From Takakia lepidozioides (lineage: Eukaryota > Streptophyta > Takakiopsida > Takakiales > Takakiaceae): a stretch of 64,000 nt of DNA. The stretch covers positions 58,259,053-58,323,052 of the forward strand of contig CM060732.1 in assembly GCA_030704615.1 (NCBI GenBank), given 5' to 3'. Of the stretch, positions 21,946-30,144 are shown one piece after another. The number at the start of each line of letters is the position of its first letter. Within the stretch, counting starts at the first letter, position 1. The translations under genes and the position numbers were made by a program. The notes under the pieces are model-generated. The model had not been told where the DNA came from. It saw only the letters and a program-made list of their open reading frames with translations, and did not search any database.

Positions 21946-22957
21946 AGGGAGACATGGAATACTGGGGCACCTTGCTGTTTGCCGGCAGCTCCAATTCATA
22001 CACATCCTCATTCATAACCCTCCGAATGCGAAAGGGACCCGCATACGGAGGTACGAACTTCGGACTCACTTCCGGAGGTAGTCGAAAATTCTTGATGTTC
22101 AACCAGACCTCTGTGCCTGCCTCAAACTTCACTTCCCTCCGCTTCCAATTCGCCTGCCTTTCATACCGTTTCCTAGCTTTGGCAATGTTGTACTTTGCGA
22201 GCTTCAACAAACGCTCGCGTTCTTCCAGCACCGCCGCTACTGCCGGTTCCTCAACGTCCTGGGCGGCCCAACTTGTCGGCACCAGAGGTGCTTTTCCATA
22301 GACCAACACAAAAGGGGAAATTCCCGTCGCGGAGTGTTCTGTGTTATTATAACAGAACTCTGCCGCGTCTAAGTGTTCCATCCAGTCTGATTGGTCTGCC
22401 GACACGTAATTCCGCAAGAATTGCTTCACTACGGAATTCACTCTTTCCGTTTGGCCGTCCGTCGTAGGTCGGAAGGCGGTGCTCATCTTCAGCCTCGTCC
22501 CCATCTTCTTCCAAAGTGCTCTCCAAAATTTACTCGTAAACTTTGGGTCGCGGTCCGAGACAATATCCTTCGGGACTCCATGATGCTTTAAGACGTGGGC
22601 GAAGTAAAGTCGCCCTGTCTCCTGCGCAGTTGCCGTCTCCTTGGTGGGGATGAAATGGGCCATTTTACTGAACCTATCTACCACCACCATGATTGCATCG
22701 AATCCTTTTGACAGCGGCATAGCAGTCATGAAATCCATCGAGACGCTTTCCCAAGTCCCCTCTGGAATCGGCAAGGGTTGTAACAGCCCCGCTTGCTTTT
22801 TGTACTCGCTCCGGTTTTGTTGGCATGTGGTGCATGTCTTGACATACTCCTCTGCCTCCTCCCTCAGTTTGGGCCAGAAATACTCTTTCTTCAAGAGTGC
22901 CGCAGTGCGCTTGGCTCCGCCGTGGCCCGCAAGCAGGCTATCATGGCATTCTCTCAA
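21941..22957 (-). CDS. Integrase of element C
   Basis: 338 codons. The zinc-binding HHCC part lies at residues about 4-48 (CHDSLLAGHGG ... CTTCQQNR). The catalytic core follows with the three acidic residues in MDFMTAMPL, SDRDPKFTSKFW and FRPTTDGQTERVN, and then the C-terminal GPY/F-like region (AGPFRIRRV). The enzyme joins the retrotranscribed DNA to the target. The frame ends early at a one-base shift before the chromodomain. Confidence 0.93.
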   Translation of the reverse strand: MRECHDSLLAGHGGAKRTAALLKKEYFWPKLREEAEEYVKTCTTCQQNRSEYKKQAGLLQPLPIPEGTWESVSMDFMTAMPLSKGFDAIMVVVDRFSKMAHFIPTKETATAQETGRLYFAHVLKHHGVPKDIVSDRDPKFTSKFWRALWKKMGTRLKMSTAFRPTTDGQTERVNSVVKQFLRNYVSADQSDWMEHLDAAEFCYNNTEHSATGISPFVLVYGKAPLVPTSWAAQDVEEPAVAAVLEERERLLKLAKYNIAKARKRYERQANWKRREVKFEAGTEVWLNIKNFRLPPEVSPKFVPPYAGPFRIRRVMNEDVYELELPANSKVPQYSMSPF

Positions 22958-23002
22958 GAGGCTATCTCTGATCCCTCCCTTGGCACATAGAGACGTTTTT
23001 GC

Positions 23003-24265
23003 TTATACCGGAGCAGTCCTTTTGCAGTGGAACTGCGATTTAACCCCCATTCTCAAGTCCTGCATCACGGCTTGCCAGCTCATCCTTCGGCAAGCCTTCC
23101 GGATCTTCCTTTGGAGCGCCGTCTCGCCCTTGTACACCAACAAGAGCTGCTGCTTTCTACTTAAAGCATCGGCCACCACATTGTCCCGTCCCGGTTTGTA
23201 CTGGATATCCACGTCGAACACTGCCAAAGTATCTTGCCACCTAAGTTGTTTTGGGGACAACTTGGGCTGCGTGGCAAAATACTTCACCGTGACATTGTCC
23301 GTGAACACCTTCACTGGGTTGGAACCAACATAGTGGCGCCAGAGTTCAAGGCAATGCACCACCGCCTTCATCTCTTTTTCGTGCGTCGGCCACCGTCGCT
23401 CCACTTCATTCAGTTTCTTACTTTCGTAAGCCACTGGTCGTCCATCTTGCATAAGTACACCCCCAATCGCGAAGTCCGATGCATCTGTATGAATCTCAAA
23501 CGGACGATCGAACTCCGGGATTTTCAAGACTGGAGCTTCCGTCATCCGCTGCTTCAATTCAGCAAAAGCTTGGCCACAAAATGTGTTCCATACCCAGACT
23601 TTGGATTTACACAGAAGGTCCGACAGCGGCCCCGCGATCTTGGCGAAATTTCTCACATACTTCCGGTAATAGGAGGCGAGTCCTAGGAAGGATCGCACTC
23701 CCGGGACCGAAGTCGGAGGCTCCCAGTCCAAGATCGCCCTCACCTTTCTGTCATCCATTTTGATCCCATCCTGTGTAATCACATGCCAGGAACTCCACTT
23801 TTGTGACCCCGAATTCGCACTTTGAAGCTTTGGCATACAGCTTCCCGTCCCGCAATTTTTGGAACACCCTTTTGAGTGCTCCAGGTGCTCCTCCTTTGTT
23901 TTCGAGTACACCAAGATGTCGTCGATGTACACGATCACAAAGTCATCCAACCACTCCTGGAAAAGGCTGTTCATCAGCGTGCTAAATGTCGCTGGTGCAT
24001 TGGTGAGCCCAAAAGGCATCACCAAGAACTCATATGAACCATACCTTGTCCTGCACGCGGTCTTCTCCTCATCTCCTTCTGCCACCCGAATTTGGTGATA
24101 GCCGGAGCGCAAGTCGATCCGGCTGAAATACTTCGCTCCTGCCAACCGATCGAAGAGGTCGTCGATCCTTGGCAAAGGGTACCGGTTTTTGATAGTCACC
24201 TTATTCAAAGCCCTGTAATCGACACACATCCGCAGCGTCCCATCCTTCTTGTCTGCGAATAGCAC
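23003..24265 (-). CDS. Reverse transcriptase and RNase H of element C
   Basis: The RT palm and fingers start in the upstream frame. Here residues 1-130 run from FADKKDGTLRMCVDYRALN through SRIDLRSGYHQIRV and MPFGLTNAPATF to the catalytic YIDD. A short out-of-frame patch (about residues 130-155) is followed by restored frame, LGLASYYRKYVRNFAKIA, then RNase H with IHTDASDFAIGGVL, the active-site E in THEKEMKAVV and the next acidic residue in VFTDN. The last 30 codons are frame-shifted. Confidence 0.93.
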   Translation of the reverse strand: MLFADKKDGTLRMCVDYRALNKVTIKNRYPLPRIDDLFDRLAGAKYFSRIDLRSGYHQIRVAEGDEEKTACRTRYGSYEFLVMPFGLTNAPATFSTLMNSLFQEWLDDFVIVYIDDILVYSKTKEEHLEHSKGCSKNCGTGSCMPKLQSANSGSQKWSSWHVITQDGIKMDDRKVRAILDWEPPTSVPGVRSFLGLASYYRKYVRNFAKIAGPLSDLLCKSKVWVWNTFCGQAFAELKQRMTEAPVLKIPEFDRPFEIHTDASDFAIGGVLMQDGRPVAYESKKLNEVERRWPTHEKEMKAVVHCLELWRHYVGSNPVKVFTDNVTVKYFATQPKLSPKQLRWQDTLAVFDVDIQYKPGRDNVVADALSRKQQLLLVYKGETALQRKIRKACRRMSWQAVMQDLRMGVKSQFHCKRTAPV

Positions 24266-24901
24266 CGGGGCTCCGTAAGGTGACTTACTCGGCCGGATGT
24301 ACCCCTTGACATTAGATCCTTGAGCTGAGTCTTCAGCTCGACCAAACTCTTGTGGCTCAACCGGTAGGGCGCCTTGGCAGGCGGTTCCGATCCCGGTATC
24401 ACCTCAATCTTGTGGTCAACTCCTCTTCGCGGTGGCAAGCCGCTTGGTAAATCCTCCGGCATCACATCCTGGTATTTCTCCAAAATCCCTTTGATCCAAT
24501 CTGGGCTCGGCTCCCCATCGCCTTCTCCTTTCACTTCTCTAATGTAAAGCAAAAACTGGGACTCGTGTGCCTCCTCCACGGCCCACTCCTTGCTGACAGA
24601 AGGTTTATTCGCCCTCCACGGATTTGGGCGTTTCCGACACTCGTAAAACTTCACCACCATTCCCACATGGCAGCGTGACTACTCTCTTGCGGCCATCTAT
24701 GACCGCTCCGGATTTGCTCAAAAAGGTCATCCCCAAAATGAGATCCACTCCATCGATCTCGCAGATAGTGAAGTTCTCACGTCCCTCCCAACTCCCCAGT
24801 TGAAGAGGAACATCAAACGCCAACCTTGTCGCCAACTGAGGTTCTCCTTTGGCAGAGCGCACCTCAATAGAGGCCCCCACGTCACTTGTCGGGAGTCCCA
24901 A
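24205..24901 (-). pseudogene. Protease C-terminal part and RT N-terminus of element C
   Basis: Two overlapping frames. 24605-24901 encodes the second half of the aspartic protease (CEIDGVDLILGMTFLSKSGA). 24205-24666 encodes the RT lead-in (LPSGLPPRRGVDHKIEVIPG, PPAKAPYRLSHKSLVELKTQ) and breaks near 24300, just before the ADKKDG motif. Confidence 0.85.
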
Positions 24902-25367
24902 CTTTCGCGCCGCCGCCCGGCGTCATGAAGGAGTGCGACGCTCCTGTGTCCACCAACAACGACACGTTAGTTCCGGATATTATCCCATCCACGAACAATA
25001 ACTGACTCCCTTTACGCAGGGCGCCAGTTTCCTGATACAACTCACAAGAATAGTTGCCTACCTTGCAAGTCCTGGCGACTACCGCTTCCACCAAACGACT
25101 GATGGTATCTTCCGACAGCTCCGTGGTCGCCCGAGTCATGTTCAATTGCCGGGGCTTCGTGCACTTCTTGGCCATGTGCCCGGGCTCCCCGCAATTGAAA
25201 CACACTCCATCAAAGGTTCGCCTTCTGTCCGCCATAAGCCGCTCTACCCGCTTTTCCTTTCGAAGCACCGGGTGCCGCCTTGACGTGTGAAGGCCCTCCC
25301 TTCGATTTCCACGTGCCATTTTCGCCGCGTGGCCTATCCCACTTCTTTTCCGGTCGGGAGGAGTCAC
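24882..25367 (-). pseudogene. Zinc knuckle and protease active site of element C
   Basis: Contains one CCHC zinc knuckle, CFNCGEPGHMAKKC, and the aspartic protease active site LLVDTGASHSF near the end. The frame differs by one base from gag upstream and from the protease C-terminal half downstream. Confidence 0.9.
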
Positions 25368-26223
25368 CTTCCCGCCGGGTCTTCTTGTGGTTCAGCTCCG
25401 TACGGTCTTGTCTCTCACCCCTAGGGACATCCGAGAAACATTCAGCTCTCTCAATTGCCTCGTTCAAAGTCTTGGGTGGCTTCTCCTCCAACTTCCGCCT
25501 AGCCCATGGGGCCAGTCCCGCCACAAAGTTGAAGACCATTTCTGGTTCCGCCATGTCCGCGACTTCGAGCAACAGCACATTGAAAGCCTGGACATACCCC
25601 CGAATGTCATCTGTTTGCTTCAAATTCCTCATCTTGTCCCGGGCAAGCCAGGATGCGTTGAGGGGCACAAACTGTCTCTTCATCAATTCCTTGAACCCAC
25701 TCCAGTTCAAGGTTTCCGGGCTTGGGCCTCGGTCGTGAAGGCGTTTCTGCCACCATTGTTGAGCATAGCCCCTCAAATAGGTGGGAGCCACTTCCACCCG
25801 ATCCTCGTCACTCAACTTGGCCGCCCGGAAGTACTGCTCTAGCTCCAGGAGCCAGGTGTTGAGTGCCTTCCGGTTTCGAACGCCCTCAAAGGTGCCGGGT
25901 TCCTTAGGCTTCACCTTAAACTTTGCCTTAGTGGAAGTGGCATTAGCCGCCTTCAACACGTCTTTCAACGCCCCGCCAAACTGCGCCAACAACCCTTCCC
26001 AAAAGGCTGCTGGCATGGGAGGCATCTCTTGGTTTGTCGGAGCTCTCGAGGATTCCTCGGGCTCCGACTCCTCGGATTCCTCCCGCTCTTGAGCGGCCTC
26101 GTTTTCGGAAACATTCATCGCTTCCTCAAACGGCCGCCTCGGTGACACGTCGCCCCCATCGGGCTCACCGGGATCATCATCTTTTGGGCCGTTCCGCTTT
26201 CGCTTCGGCTTGCCCGACCCCAT
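25210..26223 (-). CDS. Gag of element C
   Basis: Starts at MGSGKPKRKRNG (26221-26223); the ATG inside the primer-site region is less likely. A basic/acidic N-terminal part with a Glu/Ser-rich patch is followed by a retrotransposon gag domain (TFEGVRNRKALNTWLLELEQ, YLRGYAQQWWQKR, FKELMKRQFVP, LKQTDDIRGYVQAF, FVAGLAPWARRKL) and a basic linker. It stops just before the zinc knuckle because of a one-base shift near 25220. It forms the particle that packages element RNA. Confidence 0.92.
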   Translation of the reverse strand: MGSGKPKRKRNGPKDDDPGEPDGGDVSPRRPFEEAMNVSENEAAQEREESEESEPEESSRAPTNQEMPPMPAAFWEGLLAQFGGALKDVLKAANATSTKAKFKVKPKEPGTFEGVRNRKALNTWLLELEQYFRAAKLSDEDRVEVAPTYLRGYAQQWWQKRLHDRGPSPETLNWSGFKELMKRQFVPLNASWLARDKMRNLKQTDDIRGYVQAFNVLLLEVADMAEPEMVFNFVAGLAPWARRKLEEKPPKTLNEAIERAECFSDVPRGERQDRTELNHKKTRREGDSSRPEKKWDRPRGENGTWKSKGGPSHVKAAPGASKGKAGRAAYGGQKANL

Positions 26224-26264
26224 GATGAGGCCGATCCCAAGGACGATCGCGTACTGAACTCTAA

Positions 26265-26276
26265 GCTCTGATACCA
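26265..26276 (-). promoter_or_regulatory. Primer-binding site of element C (initiator tRNA-Met)
   Basis: On the sense strand TGGTATCAGAGC lies two bases inside the 5' LTR. This is the standard complement of the plant initiator methionine tRNA 3' end. Confidence 0.95.
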
Positions 26277-26278
26277 AA

Positions 26279-27002
26279 TGTCGCGCACCTCACTTCGGTA
26301 AACTCCCCTTCAAGTCATAGTTAACCGCTTTGATGCGCGCGCCTGACTCCCAACCTGGCCGCCGGGCCAACTTGGAGTTTCGGCTACTCACCGGGACATA
26401 ACGGTCCCCATTTGCTTCCTCTAAAACCCTCCACCTATTTGGGACTAGGAGAATTCCCTTTGGTAGATGGCAGTCCGGAACAGCTCCCCACTCTTTGGTC
26501 GCTTTCCGGCTCGCACGATTACTCACTAGTTTTTGGTCACCAACGGGCTTGCACCGTTCTCGGGGTTACTACTCCCTATATATACTTCTGTAGCTGTCCG
26601 CGGGGGTTTCATAACCAGCCATGCCATTTTATGGCGAACCACCACGAAAACCCTCGACTCCCGGTGGTGAGTCGCGGTGAGTCTTGGCCCACTCACCGCG
26701 GCCCCAATGGACCATGATGAGTCCCAAGACTCCCCACGACTCCCACCTCGAGGTCTCCACCCCATGGTGAGTCCTATGCCACCCCCACTAAGTCCCACTA
26801 CGCTACCACCACCCCTTGTGGAGCCACCTCCACCGCAACCCGGTGTGCGGGGCTCCACCTAGTGAGCGCCTCCGCCTCCTTGAGTGCCTTGGGCACTCAA
26901 GGGTGCTTCAGCCCCCCATACCTATCGTCGCCGCTGCCCCCACCACAGGGGCAGCCCCTCATGTGTCCCGACCCCCTGCCCTCAAGGCAAAGGGCCGCGA
27001 CA
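26279..27002 (-). repeat. 5' LTR of element C
   Basis: 724 bp, nearly identical to 20049-20771; the differences seen are a few one-base length changes and single substitutions. Flanked on the right by GTAAC (27003-27007). Confidence 0.96.
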
Positions 27003-27007
27003 GTAAC

Positions 27008-29178
27008 CCTAATAAGGCCCCGGCCGCACCTGGCCGCTAAGCGGCCTGCTAAGCTAGGTAGTAGCCGTTAACAGCATGGTGACGGCCGCACTTGCCCGTT
27101 ACAACCCCAGCTAGTTAGCGGGCTCCTAGCAGCTGTTAAAGTTGACGTAGGGGTTCCTCCAAAATTTAGCACGTCCCCCCCAGGTGGTAAATCGCGGTCA
27201 CCGACTAAAAATCGGGCACTCGATCTTGCACGCAACAGAGGTATGCAGCGTCTCCCCTTCCCTGCGATCTCTCCTTTTCTCCCTCCCTGCCTCTCTTCCC
27301 TCTCCATGCCTCCCTCTCTTTCATCATCTCTCAATCCATCTCTTTCTATTCTTGTTCTTTCTTGTTTTTTGTTTTTGTTTTTGGTTGTTTGTGTGTTCAT
27401 GGGGTGGGTGATTGCACAGCAGGGAGCGCGGGGCGGGCACGAGCAAGTCACTGGCAACCGTAGCTCAGTCAATGCAACTCGGTCGCAATTCAGCGAGTGC
27501 CATTCACATAGTGCTTTGTTGTACTCTGCACGGCTCGTCGTGCTTCCCCTCTCTGAAAAGAGAGTTGCCTTTGGCCTTCCTGCCTTGTTCCTCATCCAGA
27601 GCCTGCACCACCGATTGCCAGTCGTTGCCAACGCCCATGTGCGTGCTTTTGGTGGTTGTGGCCACGATAGTCCACTGGTACTAGAAATTGTTACAGATTG
27701 AACATTGTGCAGATGGTTTTTGCACAACATGTAAGAAAATCATCATGAGATTGTCGAAGTGCTTGCATTCAACTAGCAAGAATTTGGTAACAGGGCTGTG
27801 CTTGAAGGCTAGCATCACAGAATATAAAGATATCCAATGTGTAGTAGCATTGGATATCATGGTCAGTGAAGATGCAAGACAGGTGTGGTTGTGATGGTAA
27901 TGCCAGACAAACTATACCAAGGAAAGAACAAGGAAAGTGGCTAATTTCCTCCTGAAACTCTAACAACTCATGGAACAAGAATGCGCAATAAATAAAGCAA
28001 TCACCAAGAAATCAGGCGTAATTGTGGCTTGAAATGGAGTTATTTGTGAAGGTTTAGTGTTCATTATTCAAGGGAGAGAGAGAGAGAGTAATGTAGTGCA
28101 TTGCCCCTTTTCTAGGTAGAAGGGAGCTAGAATACATACAGGTACTGCAAATTGTAGTAACTTGGGAGATATCTGGTCAACACCCCTCCTTGCTTCCTTG
28201 TTGCCCCACTCTTTTCCTGCTTCCTAGCTTTGAATGTGGTGCTAGAATATGTAATATCATGGACAAACACATCTATTAGAAAAATGTCCTCCAAGTTGAC
28301 CCTGTTTCTGTTTGTCTTGACCCATTGGATAAGGTCTTCATGTGCTTGTGTGAGAGAGGTAGGAGGAGGATGAAAAGAAGGATGTGTTTATGATTGTTGA
28401 AATTGATATGGAACAGCCTTACTGGCCACATACCAGGTGAGCTTGGGAAAATAAAGGTAGCTTCTACTTCCGAAATATACTGCCTGTGCATCCTCTATTA
28501 CTGGCTCATTTGAATGATGAATTAGTGTTGATGAGCTCAATTCAATACCCCCTTGGTGACTAGATGTGGGTTCTGTGTTATACAGGAGAAAGAGAATGAA
28601 TCACGTTATGAGGGAGAAAGTAGAGAGAGGCCGTTGTGACCAGGGTATATTTGTTTGAGAATAAGACACCCTATGAGACCCACTACAGCGTGTTCAAAGT
28701 GCTTAGTGCCACCCACCTGATTGAATGGCCATTTCTTAATGCCTGTCTTATGCTTGTGTCATGCAATTGTGATTCAAGACGCTGGTGAGCCTTGATCTGT
28801 CTCACAACAACTTCACCAGCTCTATTCCCCACTCTCTAAAGAGAAGCTCTCTTCTCTTTCATTTTTGTAAGACCTCTCCCTTTTGTGTGTCTCCTTAAAT
28901 TTGATGCAGGATGCTCAAGTTGACATCCAGCATAAATCTTTTATTTCGTACTTGCCTGCGTTTTGTACATGTTGCACATTACACTATGTCACAAGTAGGT
29001 TTACTCTGGCAACTCCGTCGTCACTAGACAGAGGGCAATGAGGGAGGTGACCTGCGAGTATTTCTGTTTGGATGATATATATAGGTTGCTTTTTGGTTGC
29101 TAAAACTGCAGGGTTACAGTCCCAAGCAGTTGCCCTTCCTCTGCTCATGGGTGAAGGTTCAGTCTCCCGGATAGTACC
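27008..29178 (-). repeat. Duplication copy R1, piece 3
   Basis: Equivalent to L about 5500 down to 3250 and, in the same orientation, to R2 43070-45310. It contains the GC-rich palindromic insert, the TPR exon (about 27496-27664, minus, ATG changed to GTG) and the non-coding AT-rich stretch. Near 29150 about 70 bp present in L and R2 are missing. It is cut at 29178 by element B within GTACC. Confidence 0.93.
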
Positions 29179-29367
29179 TGTCGTGCGCATACATATCGCT
29201 ACACAACTACATCGCTGTCCAAAACCACACAACACATGTGCACACCACACACTAGTATACCACTAGTCTACCACTAGTCCAGCCACTAGTCCAACCACTA
29301 GGCTACAACTAGTCAGTCACTAGGCTGCCACTACGCTGCCCACTATGGCAGTCACTAGTCCACACAA
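29179..29367 (-). repeat. B2 terminal repeat of element B
   Basis: 189 bp, the 3' integrated end (sense strand ends CGCACGACA). Same length and sequence as B1 by eye. Dominated by ACTAGT-containing words of 10-11 bp. Confidence 0.95.
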
Positions 29368-29694
29368 TGATAAAGAAGAAGAATACAAGCACAAGCTCAT
29401 GCGAGCTCACAAAGCTGAAGCATAAACTCATGCATATATAACCTCATCACTCAAATACAAGTCAAGCCAAGTGCACCCCACGCCATGGGGAATCCACACT
29501 ACGGCGCCATAGCTAGGCGCGGTGAGGCTCAACTCGAGAAAGATGAGCCTCCCGCGCTTGCCGTGAAGATAACCACTCCAGGGCCTAAATCTGCCTTGAC
29601 CCCTGGATTGACACTTGGGCCAATCCCAAATGTCAATATGTAAAAGCTAGCTATTTCCTAGCTAGTTTCACACTAGTGGTAAAATAACTTGACA
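29368..29694 (-). repeat. A2 repeat of element B
   Basis: 327 bp, same length as A1 (40863-41189), with one G/A difference noticed close to its inner end. On the sense strand it follows B1 after the dinucleotide GC and runs directly into B2. Confidence 0.95.
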
Positions 29695-29696
29695 GC

Positions 29697-29885
29697 TGTC
29701 GTGCGCATACATATCGCTACACAACTACATCGCTGTCCAAAACCACACAACACATGTGCACACCACACACTAGTATACCACTAGTCTACCACTAGTCCAG
29801 CCACTAGTCCAACCACTAGGCTACAACTAGTCAGTCACTAGGCTGCCACTACGCTGCCCACTATGGCAGTCACTAGTCCACACAA
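29697..29885 (-). repeat. B1 repeat of element B (internal copy)
   Basis: 189 bp, identical by eye to B2. Its outer end (CACGACA) is joined through GC to the start of A2 (TGTCAAG). Confidence 0.95.
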
Positions 29886-29886
29886 T

Positions 29887-29896
29887 CGCCCCCCTA
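29887..29896 (-). promoter_or_regulatory. Polypurine tract of element B
   Basis: Sense-strand AGGGGGGCG immediately before B1. This is the usual plus-strand primer position, and it marks B1, not A2, as the start of the U3-like region. Element A has the same tract at 18634-18645. Confidence 0.7.
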
Positions 29897-30144
29897 GCTG
29901 GTGCTTAGGTCCCTCTAAGTCCAGGTAGCCACAAGATGTGATAGTGACCATAGCCTCACTAAGTCCTCCACCACTATCCCTACTACACTCAAACTCGATA
30001 GATCAAGAGGCCGGGTGCAAGAGTTGCCCCATCGTTAGTCGCCGTCTTGCAACCTGTGAACTTGAGCTTGGGATCTCATGTATTGACTCCTATGAGCTTG
30101 GCCTCCCATGTCTTGTTAGCTGCCTCCAGTCATGTCCACTGCCA
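29897..30144 (-). other. 3' untranslated tail of element B
   Basis: About 250 bp between the PHD-finger stop and the polypurine tract, conserved in element A (18371-18633). No coding sequence was recognised. Confidence 0.7.

Larger units (their letters stand above)
20049..27002 (-). mobile_element. Element C: Ty3/gypsy chromovirus
   Basis: A 6.95 kb LTR retrotransposon on the minus strand with LTRs 26279-27002 (5') and 20049-20771 (3'), 5-bp target duplication GTAAC, a tRNA-iMet primer site, and the order gag - protease - RT - RNase H - integrase - chromodomain. The two LTRs differ only at a handful of positions, so the insertion is recent. Several one-base frame breaks lie in gag/pol, so this copy is not intact as assembled. 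The chromodomain puts it in the chromovirus branch. Confidence 0.97.
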
